Shown: piece after piece, positions 28,012-37,678 of the stretch
Layout of the letters: each line of letters starts with the position of its first letter
Position numbering within the stretch: the stretch's first letter is position 1
From: Caldisericota bacterium
GTDB lineage: Bacteria > Caldisericota > JANLFM01
DNA length: 64,000 bases
Assembly (NCBI GenBank): GCA_024655865.1
Contig: JANLFM010000001.1
Location: 48,938 to 112,937 of the forward strand
Reading direction: 5' to 3'
Position numbers and translations under genes: made by a program
Notes under the pieces: model-generated
The model's database searches: none
Told to the model about the DNA's origin: nothing
The model's input: only the letters and a program-made list of their open reading frames with translations

Positions 28012-29772
28012 ATGGTTGATTATTCTGACTTTCTGGATAGATTGAGGAGCGAGGTGGACATCATTTCTTTGGTCTCCGACTACGTCCATCTGCGCCGCTC
28101 CGGAAAAAACTACATCGGGCTTTGCCCCTTCCATCAGGAGAAGACCCCTTCCTTCACAGTCTCGCCCGAGCGGAGAATGTTTTACTGCTTTGGATGCCAC
28201 GCGGGAGGGGACGCCATCACCTTTTTAATGAAGATCGAAAACTTAACTTTCCCTGAGGCAGTTGAGGCCTTGGCACGAAGGTTGGGGCTCAAAGTCCCCC
28301 AGAAAACAGGCAGCGACCAGGAGCGCAAGGATAAATATTACAGGGTTAACGAGTTAGCCTGTTCCTTCTTTGAAAACTGCCTGAATGGCCCGGAAGGTAT
28401 GAAGGTACGGGATTACCTTATCCAGAGAGGCATCAAGGAGGAGACCTGGAGGATCTTTCGCCTGGGATACGCCCCCGAGAGCGGGCCTTTTCTCCAATTT
28501 ATGCAAAAACAGGGAATAGATCCATCCTTACTTTTACAGGTAGGGTTGATCAGGGATAAAGTGGGAGGAAAGGAACTATTCAGGAACCGCCTGATGTTCC
28601 CTATCATGGATCTGCGCGGGAGAGTAATCGCTTTTGGAGGCAGAGCCCTGGACGATTCTCAGCCTAAATACCTAAACACGGGCCAAACTCCCATTTTCGA
28701 AAAAGGGCGCCACCTCTATGCCTTACACCTGGCTAAAAGGCCGATTACCGAAGTAGGAAACGCTATCGTGGTTGAAGGTTATCTGGACGCCATTGCCTGT
28801 CATCAATTTGGCTTTCACAACGCTGTGGCTTCCTTGGGGACAGCTCTCACCAGAGAGCAAGTTGGCCTTCTGGCCAGGTTTTCCAAAAAAGTAATTTTAG
28901 CCTACGATGCTGATCTCGCTGGGGTCATGGCAACCCTCCGTTCTCTGGAACTTTTCGGGCAAATGGAGATGGAGGTAAGGGTGGCCAACCTAGGAGGATT
29001 CAAGGATCCAGACGAGCTCTTGCACCAGAAAAAGGCAGAGGGTTTTTCCAGAGCCATTTTAAGCTCTGTTCCAGCTCTGGATTTCGCATATGAGAAAATC
29101 CGTCAAAAGTACGACTGGAAAGTTTCCCAGGAAAAAAAGGAAGCAGTCCTGGAGCTCCTTTCCTTGATTTCCTCCATTGATTCCCCGCTTGACCAGGAAA
29201 AGTACATAAAGCGATTAGCTCTGGATTCCGGTTTTGGAGAGGACACCCTCTTTTCTCAGTTGCGGAAGCTAAAAAAATCTTCCGGTAAGGCAGTTTCTGA
29301 CAGGAGCCCGACCGGACTCGATGAATTGGAGGGCATAAAGGCGAAACCCCCGGCGGCAGAAGTTACTTTTCTCAAAATAATTTTCGAAAATCCCGAGCTG
29401 ATTGCTTTGGTAGAGCAAGAGCTGGATCCTGAGGATTTCTCACACCCCTACTTAAAAAAAATTTTTCAGGAATCCCTTTTCCGCTTCAAAAATGGCCAAA
29501 TAGATATTTATAATATAACTTTCGATGAACCTGAAGCATCAGCTTTTCTGGCGCGGCTTCTTCTGGAATCCCTTCCCGAGACTGAAGAGCCAGGAAAGGA
29601 GCTCAAAAAATGCCTTTTAAAGATCAAAAAGGAGCGGCTGACCAGGGAGTACAAGAGGCTAAGCGAGGAAATCAGCATCCTTGAGCGCTCAGGGGATCTA
29701 GAGCTCTATCGAAAAAAACTGGAAGAGCTCCAGTTAATTGTGAATAAAATTAGAAGTCTAACTGTTAAATAA
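28012..29772 (+). CDS. dnaG: DNA primase
   Basis: 586 residues. CHC2-type zinc ribbon with C38, H41, C59 and C62; Toprim catalytic core with [10 protein letters not shown] and LAYDADLAG; the C-terminal helicase-interacting domain is present but poorly conserved. Makes RNA primers at the fork. The start is two bases after dgt. The stop shares a base with the rpoD ATG (TAATG), giving the dnaG-rpoD macromolecular-synthesis operon. Confidence 0.97.
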   Translation: MVDYSDFLDRLRSEVDIISLVSDYVHLRRSGKNYIGLCPFHQEKTPSFTVSPERRMFYCFGCHAGGDAITFLMKIENLTFPEAVEALARRLGLKVPQKTGSDQERKDKYYRVNELACSFFENCLNGPEGMKVRDYLIQRGIKEETWRIFRLGYAPESGPFLQFMQKQGIDPSLLLQVGLIRDKVGGKELFRNRLMFPIMDLRGRVIAFGGRALDDSQPKYLNTGQTPIFEKGRHLYALHLAKRPITEVGNAIVVEGYLDAIACHQFGFHNAVASLGTALTREQVGLLARFSKKVILAYDADLAGVMATLRSLELFGQMEMEVRVANLGGFKDPDELLHQKKAEGFSRAILSSVPALDFAYEKIRQKYDWKVSQEKKEAVLELLSLISSIDSPLDQEKYIKRLALDSGFGEDTLFSQLRKLKKSSGKAVSDRSPTGLDELEGIKAKPPAAEVTFLKIIFENPELIALVEQELDPEDFSHPYLKKIFQESLFRFKNGQIDIYNITFDEPEASAFLARLLLESLPETEEPGKELKKCLLKIKKERLTREYKRLSEEISILERSGDLELYRKKLEELQLIVNKIRSLTVK

Positions 29773-30893
29773 TGGTGAACAGCGGCATGGAAAAAGAAAG
29801 AAATTCAACCCGGGACAAAAAAGGCACAACACTCGCAGAAATTCAGCAACTCGTCGAGAAGGGTAAAAAGCAGGGTTCCTTAAGCTATCAGGAAATTATG
29901 GATACCCTGCAAGAAATACCTTTGTCCGCCGAAGAGATCGATGAGATGTACCAGACTCTGGACGAGATGGGAGTCAGGGTTTTAGATGAACAAACCCAGG
30001 CCCTTGCTCAGGAACCAGTAGTAAGTGAGGAGGAGCTCAAGGATGAGTATCTCCTTGCTGGTGTGGATATCGACGATCCAGTCAGGCTATACCTGAAAGA
30101 GATCGGCAAAGTCCCCCTGCTTACTCAGGAAGAGGAAGTGGATCTGGCAAAAAGGATTGAAGCTGGGGACGAAGAGGCCAAGAAGAAATTAATCCAGGCC
30201 AATTTGCGTCTCGTGGTCTCCATTGCCAAAAAATACGTCGGTCGAGGCCTTCTTTTCCTGGACTTGATCCAGGAAGGCAACCTGGGGTTAATTCGTGCTG
30301 CTGAGAAGTTCGACTACCACCGCGGTTTTAAATTCTCCACTTACGCCACCTGGTGGATCAGGCAGGCCATCACCAGGGCCCTTGCTGACCAGGCCCGGAC
30401 TATCCGCGTCCCTGTTCATATGGTGGAAACCATCAACAAGCTGGTGAAGACCACCAGGGCCCTTGTACAAAGGCTGGGGCGCGAGCCCACTGAGGAGGAA
30501 ATCGCTAGGGAAATGGAAATCCCCGTGGAGAAGGTCCGGGAAATCCTTAAGGCTGCCCAGGAACCAGTTTCCCTCGAAGTCCCCATTGGTGAAGAAGAAG
30601 ACTCTCATCTGGGAGACTTCGTGGAAGATAAAAAGATCGTAGCTCCTTCCGAGGCTGCCTTCCAGAGCTTGCTACACGATCAAGTTCGTGAGATCCTCAG
30701 TTCCCTCTCTTATAGGGAGCAGAAGGTATTAAGTCTGCGCTTCGGGCTAGAGGATGGACATCCGCGGACCCTGGAGGAGGTTGGAAAATTTTTCGGGGTA
30801 ACCCGGGAGAGAATCCGCCAGATTGAGGCCAAGGCTCTGCGCAAGTTGAAACACCCCTCGCGCTCCAGGAAGCTCAAGGACTTTCTGGAGTAA
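29772..30893 (+). CDS. rpoD: RNA polymerase primary sigma factor RpoD/SigA
   Basis: 373 residues, the short Bacillota-type primary sigma. Region 1.1 is at the N-terminus ([15 protein letters not shown]), 1.2 has [17 protein letters not shown], region 2 has [16 protein letters not shown] (-10 recognition), region 4 has [21 protein letters not shown] (-35 helix-turn-helix). The 5' end has ATG at 29772 overlapping the dnaG stop, and alternatives GTG 29775 and ATG 29787; none has a clear ribosome-binding site. The standard region 2.4 and 4.2 sequences agree with the TTGACA/TATAAT-like promoters seen in the window. Confidence 0.98.
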   Translation: MVNSGMEKERNSTRDKKGTTLAEIQQLVEKGKKQGSLSYQEIMDTLQEIPLSAEEIDEMYQTLDEMGVRVLDEQTQALAQEPVVSEEELKDEYLLAGVDIDDPVRLYLKEIGKVPLLTQEEEVDLAKRIEAGDEEAKKKLIQANLRLVVSIAKKYVGRGLLFLDLIQEGNLGLIRAAEKFDYHRGFKFSTYATWWIRQAITRALADQARTIRVPVHMVETINKLVKTTRALVQRLGREPTEEEIAREMEIPVEKVREILKAAQEPVSLEVPIGEEEDSHLGDFVEDKKIVAPSEAAFQSLLHDQVREILSSLSYREQKVLSLRFGLEDGHPRTLEEVGKFFGVTRERIRQIEAKALRKLKHPSRSRKLKDFLE

Positions 30894-30905
30894 TCCCAAA
30901 AGCCC

Positions 30906-31724
30906 ATGGCCCTGGTCCTCAGGGAAATCAGGGTTGCATCCATTCTCAACCGCTCAGCTATTTCCGGGATTGATTATGCCATCAACCCCTATACTGGCTG
31001 TCTCCATGGATGCGTTTATTGTTACGCGGATTTCATGCGTCGGTTCACGGGACACAGCGAGCCCTGGGGAGATTTTGTGGATGTGAAGATCAATTGCCCT
31101 GAGCTTCTGGAAAAGCAGGTCCTTAAAGCAAAACCGGGAGAAATTTCCTTTTCCACGGTCACAGATCCCTACCAGCCAGTGGAACGGAAGTACAGGTTGA
31201 CCAGGCGATCGCTGGAGATCCTACTCAATACTCCTTTCACTGTCTCCATTCTCACCAAATCGGTCCTCGTCCTGAGGGATATTGACCTTCTCAAAAAGAT
31301 GAAGAACTCTACTGTGGGTTTCAGCATACCCATCTTCTCGGAAAAAATCAGCGCCCTTTTCGAAGGCAGAGCCTCTCCTCCTTCGGAGCGCTTTCAAGCA
31401 TTGAGGAAGCTCAGACAAGAGGGGATATCCACCTGGCTTTTCATCGCCCCTTCCCTCCCTTCCTTCTCTGATTCCGAAGAGAATTTGGAGCAGCTTTTTA
31501 ACCAGGCAAGGGATTCAGGTGTGGAGTATGTTCTGATTGATACTTTTCAGGCATATCCCCGGGTCTGGCATAAGGTTAAAGCATTGCTTCAAGAAAAATT
31601 TCCGCATCTTGTTCCCCTTTATGAAGAATACAGGGAGTTTAAAGATGAGTTTAAAGAGAGCCTGCGAATGAAGGCATCTGAGCTTGGGCGGATATTGGGA
31701 GTGGAAGTTCGCTTTGCCTTTTAA
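30906..31724 (+). CDS. SPL-family radical SAM protein
   Basis: 272 residues. Cluster motif C32-x3-C36-x2-C39 in NPYTGCLHGCVYCYA, the pattern of spore-photoproduct-lyase-like and Rv2578c-like radical SAM proteins, followed by FSTVTDPYQPVERKY. The spore photoproduct lyase itself is longer and has a conserved C-terminal cysteine; none is seen here, so DNA repair of spore photoproduct should not be assumed. Twelve bases after rpoD. Substrate unknown. Confidence 0.85.
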   Translation: MALVLREIRVASILNRSAISGIDYAINPYTGCLHGCVYCYADFMRRFTGHSEPWGDFVDVKINCPELLEKQVLKAKPGEISFSTVTDPYQPVERKYRLTRRSLEILLNTPFTVSILTKSVLVLRDIDLLKKMKNSTVGFSIPIFSEKISALFEGRASPPSERFQALRKLRQEGISTWLFIAPSLPSFSDSEENLEQLFNQARDSGVEYVLIDTFQAYPRVWHKVKALLQEKFPHLVPLYEEYREFKDEFKESLRMKASELGRILGVEVRFAF

Positions 31725-31751
31725 AATCTTTTGGAATCCTTCCTCCGGAAA

Positions 31752-31779
31752 TTGACGTCACACTAAATTGTGCTAAAAT
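31752..31779 (+). promoter_or_regulatory. Promoter of tRNA-Asn
   Basis: TTGACG (31752-31757), 16-base spacer and TAAAAT (31774-31779), 13 bases before the tRNA. Both boxes match 5 of 6. This is one of the best sigma-70-type promoters in the window. Confidence 0.7.
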
Positions 31780-31792
31780 TCATTCAAATCGC

Positions 31793-31868
31793 TGCCTGGT
31801 AGCTCAATTGGCAGAGCAGCTGGCTGTTAACCAGCGGGTTGCAGGTTCGAGTCCTGCCCAGGCAGCCA
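31793..31868 (+). tRNA. tRNA-Asn (anticodon GTT)
   Basis: A 76-base cloverleaf. Acceptor stem TGCCTGG pairs with CCAGGCA, anticodon stem GCTGG/CCAGC holds the loop CTGTTAA, and the T arm has the loop TTCGAGT. Discriminator G is followed by an encoded CCA. Confidence 0.97.
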
Positions 31869-31909
31869 CTTGTTTATAGTGAAAACAGGGCGACCTCACA
31901 GTTACCATT

Positions 31910-32224
31910 TTATCCCTTTCCCGGGGTTATAAACTTCAACTCCTCTTCTAACTTCTGGATCTGCTCTTTCAAATTCTGGATCTCCGTTTCCTTATCCTTC
32001 ACCATAGACATGTAGCTCTGGAGGTCCTTCTCCGCTTTTTCCAGACGGGACCGCGCATCCTGCAAATCTGACTCCATGAGTTTGATCCGCGCTTCCGCCG
32101 CAGTGGCTTTCATCTCAGCTGCTGCTATCCTCTCCGTCATGGGAATGACTTTAAGAAACCAGACCAAGGTGAAAGTGAGACCTGCAATAAAAACTAAAAT
32201 CAATATCCACCCCAGGTATTTCAT
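31910..32224 (-). CDS. Small membrane-anchored coiled-coil protein
   Basis: 104 residues. One N-terminal membrane helix (about 5-25, LGWILILVFIAGLTFTLVWF), then a continuous heptad-type coiled coil rich in E, K, A and L to residue 98. Unknown protein. It resembles anchored spacer or septum-associated coiled coils in general form only. Downstream of the isomerase gene by 15 bases, with ribosome-binding site GGAGG, so they are co-transcribed. It converges on tRNA-Asn. Confidence 0.75.
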   Translation of the reverse strand: MKYLGWILILVFIAGLTFTLVWFLKVIPMTERIAAAEMKATAAEARIKLMESDLQDARSRLEKAEKDLQSYMSMVKDKETEIQNLKEQIQKLEEELKFITPGKG

Positions 32225-32239
32225 CCCTTTTTACCTCCT

Positions 32240-33295
32240 TCATTTTTCAGAAAGCCGCTTTTTTAAAATCCTTATAGCCTCAACGGGCGTGGGATCCACA
32301 CCCTGAAGCAGAGCGAGGTAATAACTGAGAAAGTCACCCAGAATCACAAGGGAGAAAAGGCGGGCTAAGCGAGAATCGCCCTGACTCATGATTTCCTCAG
32401 CTCCCAAAAGGAAAGGCTTAATGATTTTCGTGGTGAGCGCTACCCGAAGAGCGGTTCTGGGGTGTTCCTCTTTATCCCTCAAAGTCAAGAGAAAGGAGTT
32501 TCTCTTCCTTAAAGACAGGGCCACAATCTCGTTGTGGTCCAACTCCGGGTAAAAATCCACGAGTGCCGTGAGCTTGCTATTCTCATTGATCTGGGTTTTC
32601 CACCTTAAGGCGCTTGCGGCGGCAATTCCCGGGGTGGCGCAAATTATGATCTCCTTGTCTTCCAAGGCGAGCGCCAATTGCTTAGCGGGGTTTTGGGAAG
32701 CGGGTATCTCGGGGGAGTATCTTCTTGCGAGCTCCTCTAAAAGAGAAAAGGTCTCCTCCCACTGGGAGGAAAGGTCAGGTACCAGTTTTAGTTTTTCCAT
32801 GTAGGCCAGGGCAGCACCGAACAAAAATCCTAAAGCAGCTCTGGGCTGAAATCCCGGAGGTACCAATAGAAGGGGGGACCCGAAATTTCTGGCAAGGGAG
32901 GCAAGTTGACCTCCGGAGGTTACCGCCACCACCTGGCCGCCTAATTTCAGGGCTTGTGTACAGGCCTCAAGGGTCTCTTCTGTATCCCCGGAATAGCTCA
33001 CGGCGAAATAAAGCGTTTTTTTTCCCAAAAAGGGAGGAAGATTGTAATCCCGAACTACGGTAATGTGCAGCGGTAATTTGTCCAGGAATAAAGAAGCGAT
33101 AAGATCCCCGGAGATTGCAGAGCCTCCCATCCCTAAAAAGGCTACCCGGTCGATTCCCCGAATAAGTCGCAGCGGTTCCTCTTCCTGACCGATTTCCCTT
33201 CCCTTCTTAAGCATTAAGGGAAGATTTTTGATGGCATCCCCCATCCCCTGAACATCCAGAGAATACACCGATTGCTCATCCAGACGAGTGTCCAT
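32240..33295 (-). CDS. Bifunctional phosphoglucose/phosphomannose isomerase (archaeal type)
   Basis: 351 residues. SIS domain with FLGMGGSAISGDL (phosphate site) and AVSYSGDTEETLEA, then the PGI/PMI C-terminal domain with WKTQINENSKL and PELDHNEIVAL, which carry the catalytic Glu and His of this family. Characterised members interconvert glucose 6-P, mannose 6-P and fructose 6-P. The family is best known from Crenarchaeota and some deep bacterial lineages, so it may stand in for classical Pgi. Ribosome-binding site AGGAGAGG. The 153-base gap to the next gene has no clear promoter. Confidence 0.9.
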   Translation of the reverse strand: MDTRLDEQSVYSLDVQGMGDAIKNLPLMLKKGREIGQEEEPLRLIRGIDRVAFLGMGGSAISGDLIASLFLDKLPLHITVVRDYNLPPFLGKKTLYFAVSYSGDTEETLEACTQALKLGGQVVAVTSGGQLASLARNFGSPLLLVPPGFQPRAALGFLFGAALAYMEKLKLVPDLSSQWEETFSLLEELARRYSPEIPASQNPAKQLALALEDKEIIICATPGIAAASALRWKTQINENSKLTALVDFYPELDHNEIVALSLRKRNSFLLTLRDKEEHPRTALRVALTTKIIKPFLLGAEEIMSQGDSRLARLFSLVILGDFLSYYLALLQGVDPTPVEAIRILKKRLSEK

Positions 33296-33448
33296 TTTTT
33301 ACCTCTCCTTTTAAATTCACCCTGCCTCGATCTAAAAATACCACAACCGTTTAGCCATCAGCAACAGAACCGATTCAGGATATTCGGGGCGAAGGAAGGG
33401 GAATGTGGTAGAATTTGGGGTAATATTAGGAGCAAAACCTTTTAAAAA

Positions 33449-34222
33449 ATGGAAGAAGAGGAACTTTTAAGAAAAGGTGTAAATCTATACATGATGGGAC
33501 GCTATAAGGAAGCGGAAAAATTGCTGCGGCTTTCCATGCGCACCGATCCTGATAGCTCTGGTAGTCTAATCTGTCTCGATTACCTGGTCAGAACCCTTAT
33601 CGCCCAGGGAAAACTGGGGATGGCAGAAAGGGCAGCCAGAAAATTAGCAAGAGAAGGTGGACCAGTTATTGAGACTCGCTGGACCCTAGGAGAGGTCCTT
33701 TACAAAAGGGGAAAGTACGAGGAAGCCTACAAAGTTTTTGAAGAGGTGATCAACGAGGATCCTGATTTCGGCCAGGGAGGTATCCTTGACAGGATCAACT
33801 TCCATCTGGCACTCAGAAAAGAAGGCAAGAAGTTCAAGCCCAATCCGGAAAATCAGATGGAAGCCTATTTCCTTTACCTTCAATATCAGGGATACATTTA
33901 TCTCAAAATTTACCGAGAGGCAGAGTTCGCCATCAGGCAGGCCTTAGAGCTTGACCCTGATAACCCCACCTATCACTATGAACTGGCAAACTTCCTGAAA
34001 ATAAGGCCCAGGTTCTGCCCGAACTGCGGTGAGCCTGTGCACCCTGGATGGCGCAAGTGCACCGTCTGCGGGTTCAGCCTCTCTTACCCGGAGCCCAAAG
34101 TTTTTCAAATCTGCCCATTCTGCGGGGCAATAGTGGACACTCTATGGAACAGTTGTCCCTACTGCGGCAGGGACCCTTCTCAGCGCACCCTCTGGAATGA
34201 TCAGGAAGATTGGGATTTTTGA
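33449..34222 (+). CDS. TPR protein with two C-terminal zinc ribbons
   Basis: 257 residues. TPR units are visible in the N-terminal 180 residues (for example RYKEAEKLLRLSMRTDPDS, KYEEAYKVFEEVINEDPDF, AEFAIRQALELDPDNPTYHY). The C-terminal part has CPNCGEPVHPGWRKCTVCG and CPFCGAIVDTLWNSCPYCG, two treble-clef-like zinc ribbons. The layout suggests a protein-protein scaffold, cytoplasmic (no signal or membrane helix). Function unknown. ATG follows AGGAG at a long spacing. A possible -10 (TAGAAT, 33409-33414) lacks a good -35. Confidence 0.8.
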   Translation: MEEEELLRKGVNLYMMGRYKEAEKLLRLSMRTDPDSSGSLICLDYLVRTLIAQGKLGMAERAARKLAREGGPVIETRWTLGEVLYKRGKYEEAYKVFEEVINEDPDFGQGGILDRINFHLALRKEGKKFKPNPENQMEAYFLYLQYQGYIYLKIYREAEFAIRQALELDPDNPTYHYELANFLKIRPRFCPNCGEPVHPGWRKCTVCGFSLSYPEPKVFQICPFCGAIVDTLWNSCPYCGRDPSQRTLWNDQEDWDF

Positions 34223-34411
34223 ATAAGAAGTAAAGCCGGGGGCATTCTTTGTAAGAAAGCGCATAAGGTTTTCGCCTTTTGCAATCATTATGCCAACCTG
34301 GAATCATTGGGGTAAGCGACCTACACGGTTTTCCTCGGATGAAGCAGCTTTGCATATGGTATGGTTCCTTTTTTTCCAGTAGAATGAGAAAAATATTCGA
34401 AAGGAGCTAAA

Positions 34412-35542
34412 GTGAACGAGGATTTTAAAGACATCCCGGAGAGCACTGGCCAGCCTGAACGAACTCAGAAGAAAAATACTCAGGGACATCGTCCAGACTA
34501 CGTTTTCCCCCTTATCCTAATTGCCCTGGGCGTGATCTTCCTGCTTTCCGAATTGGGGATGTCCATTAATTGGTCTATAGTTTGGCCCATTTTCCTGATC
34601 ATCATTGGCGTGGGCATGATCATCTCAAAAAGGGCAAGTGGGGCCTGGGTGGGGCTTGTAATTTTTATCCTGATCCTTACAGTGATCTTCACTTTCGTCT
34701 TCGCGCCCGTTTTCTCGTTGCGCCTGGGAGAGACCGTCACCTACACGGATGGTCCCGGCGACAAGAGCATGCTTGAAGGAGCCAGGAGAATCAACTTCAA
34801 TTATGGGGCACCATTAGGGAAAATAGAGATCAAGCCCGATACCTCTCTGGAAAAGAATTCCTTTAAGCTAACCACCACAACCAATATCGAGGATCTTCCT
34901 CCCCCCTCCATCTCCCGTTTTGGGGATACCCTTTCTATCGATTGTAACTATTCTCCCCAGGGATTTTGGTTTTCCATCCCCTGGCTTCCCAACTGGAAGG
35001 AAGCTCGCCTTGAGAGGAATTTGCACCTCAATACTTCTCTGCCCTTGAACCTTCGATTGAATATGACTTCAGGAAATGCCGTAGTGAACACCAGCGGTAT
35101 CCCTATTGAGGAGGCGAGGATAAAATTTACCTCGGGAGACTTATTCTGGGATGCGGGAAAAACAGCTTCCACTTTGACTCCGGGAATCATTTTCGAATTT
35201 ACAAGCGGAACTGCCAATGTAAACAACTTGGGAAGCACAAATTTTGGAGACCTGAAAATCAATTTCACCAGCGGTCAAGGTAAGTTTGACCTTTCGGGAA
35301 TTTCCACAGGTTTCCATCCAGTAAGCGTGGGGCTGACCTCAGGGGCTGTGGACCTTGTCATTCCTAAAAATGTGGGCTACAGAGTGCAGGTGGAAAAAAC
35401 CTCCGGGTCAGTAAGCCTGGGAAACCGCACACTTCAAGACGGTGAGCGCCTGGAAAGCGAAAATTTCAACACGGCCCAGACAAAACTGGACATATTCCTG
35501 AAACTCACGAGCGGAAATGTGACGATTAGATTAGCCGATTAA
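34412..35542 (+). CDS. LiaF-like envelope-stress protein: DUF5668-type membrane part plus toastrack/adhesin beta domain
   Basis: 376 residues, GTG start with AAAGGAG. Residues 1-28 are polar; three membrane helices follow (about 29-105; VFPLILIALGVIFLLSELGM and WPIFLIIIGVGMII); the C-terminal 250 residues are a repetitive beta domain in which LTSG/FTSG/KTSG recurs six or seven times, typical of toastrack (LiaF/DUF4097) solenoids. LiaF-type proteins sense or damp cell-envelope stress with a LiaSR two-component system, but no kinase or regulator is adjacent, so the role is unassigned. The 189-base gap upstream of this gene holds no recognisable feature. Confidence 0.8.
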   Translation: MNEDFKDIPESTGQPERTQKKNTQGHRPDYVFPLILIALGVIFLLSELGMSINWSIVWPIFLIIIGVGMIISKRASGAWVGLVIFILILTVIFTFVFAPVFSLRLGETVTYTDGPGDKSMLEGARRINFNYGAPLGKIEIKPDTSLEKNSFKLTTTTNIEDLPPPSISRFGDTLSIDCNYSPQGFWFSIPWLPNWKEARLERNLHLNTSLPLNLRLNMTSGNAVVNTSGIPIEEARIKFTSGDLFWDAGKTASTLTPGIIFEFTSGTANVNNLGSTNFGDLKINFTSGQGKFDLSGISTGFHPVSVGLTSGAVDLVIPKNVGYRVQVEKTSGSVSLGNRTLQDGERLESENFNTAQTKLDIFLKLTSGNVTIRLAD

Positions 35543-35617
35543 AGAATTCCCGGCCTGCTACGAACAAAAGGCGAGATAACAATTTTTTGGTTTTTTGGTA
35601 AAATTAAAAAATCAATT

Positions 35618-35689
35618 GGGCCCATAGCTCAAGGGTAGAGCGGCCGGCTCATAACCGGTTGGTTCCTGGTTCGAATCCGGGTGGGCCCA
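35618..35689 (+). tRNA. tRNA with CAT anticodon (Met elongator, or Ile2)
   Basis: A 72-base cloverleaf. Acceptor GGGCCCA/TGGGCCC, short D loop (AAGGGTA), anticodon stem GCCGG/CCGGT with loop CTCATAA, T arm CCTGG/CCGGG around TTCGAAT, discriminator A. The G1-C72 pair excludes the initiator. CCA is not encoded, unlike in the tRNA-Asn at 31.8 kb. Elongator Met and lysidine-modified Ile2 cannot be separated by eye. A TAAAAT lies at 35599-35604, without a good -35. Confidence 0.93.
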
Positions 35690-35702
35690 CTTAAGGGGCT
35701 AA

Positions 35703-36407
35703 ATGGAGGAGTTAGACATTCTTTTTCAACTTCAGTGCATAGACTTGATGCTGGAGGCAAATGAAAGAAAACTCCGGGAAATTATGGCGCCTCCTCCTTC
35801 AGCAAAAGCAACCGAAGAAAAACTTTCCCTCTTCCAATCAAAAGACCAGGAACTGCGTAATTTGAAAAGGGACATTAAGGATCGCGAGCTGGAAATTGAT
35901 TCCCTCTCCCAGAAAATCAAGAAATTAAAGAACGAGCTCTATTCTGGTAAGGGTGGGGTCAAGGAATTAATGGACAAACAAAGCGATATGGAAGCTCTGA
36001 CAAAAAACCAGAAAAAGCTCGAGGACGTTTTACTGGAGTTATTGGAAAAAGCGGAAGTGCTGGAATCTGAAGTCCATGAGGCCAGGGAACAATGGAGCCG
36101 AAAGGAAAAGGAAAAAGAAGAAGACCTGGCCAGGCAGGCCAAGGAAAAGGCCGAAATTGAAGAGGCCATCGAAAAATTAAAGCAGGAACGAAAGAGTAAG
36201 GCCGACTTTCTCCCTGTTGATCTTCTTAATACATACGAGAAGCTTCGTCGTAGCATGATGGGAAGAGCGGTAGTCGAGGTTAAGAAGGACAAGTGCGGCG
36301 GCTGCCAGATTCAAATCGCCAGCCGGAAACTCTCCGAGATCAAAAAGCGCAACTCCATCATTACCTGTGAGAACTGCGGTCGCATTCTCTATTGGAAGGA
36401 GGGTTAG
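35703..36407 (+). CDS. Coiled-coil protein with C4 zinc ribbon (CT398/zf-RING_7 type)
   Basis: 234 residues. A long antiparallel coiled coil (about 5-165) is followed by a zinc ribbon with CGGCQ and CENCGRILYW. This is the widespread bacterial 'C4-type zinc ribbon' family (homologous to chlamydial CT398), often next to RNase HI or DUF34/NIF3 genes; neither is here. Suggested roles in the literature include nucleic-acid and sigma-factor/secretion interaction, none settled. It starts 13 bases after the tRNA. The gene following is six codon positions away and likely co-transcribed. Confidence 0.85.
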   Translation: MEELDILFQLQCIDLMLEANERKLREIMAPPPSAKATEEKLSLFQSKDQELRNLKRDIKDRELEIDSLSQKIKKLKNELYSGKGGVKELMDKQSDMEALTKNQKKLEDVLLELLEKAEVLESEVHEAREQWSRKEKEKEEDLARQAKEKAEIEEAIEKLKQERKSKADFLPVDLLNTYEKLRRSMMGRAVVEVKKDKCGGCQIQIASRKLSEIKKRNSIITCENCGRILYWKEG

Positions 36408-36409
36408 CT

Positions 36410-37678
36410 GTGGCCAAACCGAGCATTTTTACCGTTATCCGCCGGCGCAACCCTTTCTTGCTCTGGCTTGGCCAGCTGGTCTCTACCCTTGGCGACAATT
36501 TTGAGTATATAGCCCTAATGGCCTTAGCCTACCACCTCTCAGGGTCTACGCTCGTGATGGGAGCGGTATTGGTTTCCTACATGGTCCCTAATCTGGTTTT
36601 GGCAGTCTTCTCCAGCGTGATGGTGGACAGGTGGGACCGCCGCAAAACAATGATTTACTCTGATGTCATTCGGGGGCTGATCATCTTAATCCCTCCGGTC
36701 TTGCTCCTTTTAGGCAAACTGCAGATCTGGCATCTCTACCTTTACTCAGCGCTTTACGGTTGTATAACCCCCTTCTTCAACAACGCCAACGCTGCTCTCC
36801 TCCCCAGCCTGGTGAAAGAGGAGGAATACCTGGCGATGAACTCCCTCATGCAAACATCCATTCAGCTTGCAGGGATAATCGGGCTTGCTCTGGGAGGAAC
36901 GGCAATTGCTTTTCTGGGATATGCCAACGCTTACTTCTTTGATTCTTTCAGCTTTTTCTTCTCCGCGATCACCGTCTTCCTTTTGAGGGTACCCAAAATG
37001 GAGGTAATTGTCCGCCCTGTTGAGTTTCGACTGCCCCAATTCCTCAAAAACTGGTGGTCGGATTTCCTTGAGGGTCTGCGCTTTTACAAGGTTGAGAAAT
37101 CACTTCTCTGGTTACTTCTGATTGCCTCTATGTTAAATTTTGCCTTTGGTCCCATATCGGTTTTGCTCCTTCCCTTTGTGGAGAACTTCATGGGCGCAAC
37201 GGTCAAAGAGTTTGGGTGGATAATGTCCTCCGTAAGCCTAGGAACATTCCTGGGGGCAATTTTTATGGGTTCTGTGGGGATAATCAGGAACAGAAGGCGA
37301 TGGATTCTTGTGGCGGTGGCAGCCCTTTCAATACTTACGATGTGCTTGCCCTCAGCCCGATTCTTTCCCCTGGCCATGGCGGTGCTCTTCGGCATCGGCT
37401 TCTCCTTGCCCGTGGCTAACATCCCGATAGCCACGGTCTTTCAGGAAAGAGTGCCAAATAACTTGCGAGGTAGGGTCTTCGGCGCTCGCAATTTCCTCGC
37501 TCAGAGTCTAAGCCCCATTTCCACGGCTTTGGGAGGCATGGTCGCTGATATAATTGGGGTCCCCTTAACCATCTTTCTATGTGGCGCTCTGGCATTTTCG
37601 GTCCTTGTACCCAGTATTTTCATCCCCCATCTCTATGGTTTAAACTTACAAGCAAAAGTTGAAGGGAGGGCAGAATGA
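36410..37678 (+). CDS. Major facilitator superfamily permease (MFS_3-like)
   Basis: 422 residues from the GTG at 36410, chosen because GGAAGGAGGG (36394-36403) gives correct spacing; the open frame itself extends back to a TTG at 36392. Twelve hydrophobic helices. The MFS loop 2-3 signature appears as VDRWDRRKTMI, and the second half has NNLRGRVFGARNF. This resembles the MFS_3/enterobactin-exporter-like group. Substrate unknown; drug or siderophore efflux is a guess. Overlaps lgt by four bases. Confidence 0.85.
   Translation: MAKPSIFTVIRRRNPFLLWLGQLVSTLGDNFEYIALMALAYHLSGSTLVMGAVLVSYMVPNLVLAVFSSVMVDRWDRRKTMIYSDVIRGLIILIPPVLLLLGKLQIWHLYLYSALYGCITPFFNNANAALLPSLVKEEEYLAMNSLMQTSIQLAGIIGLALGGTAIAFLGYANAYFFDSFSFFFSAITVFLLRVPKMEVIVRPVEFRLPQFLKNWWSDFLEGLRFYKVEKSLLWLLLIASMLNFAFGPISVLLLPFVENFMGATVKEFGWIMSSVSLGTFLGAIFMGSVGIIRNRRRWILVAVAALSILTMCLPSARFFPLAMAVLFGIGFSLPVANIPIATVFQERVPNNLRGRVFGARNFLAQSLSPISTALGGMVADIIGVPLTIFLCGALAFSVLVPSIFIPHLYGLNLQAKVEGRAE

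Noticed and set aside
30906-31724. Spore photoproduct lyase
   Set aside because: The radical SAM core is of the SPL family, but the protein is short and lacks the C-terminal cysteine; no sporulation genes are nearby.
34223-34411. A promoter or small gene in the gap before the LiaF-like gene
   Set aside because: TAGAAT at 34380-34385 has no matching -35 and no small frame with a ribosome-binding site is present.
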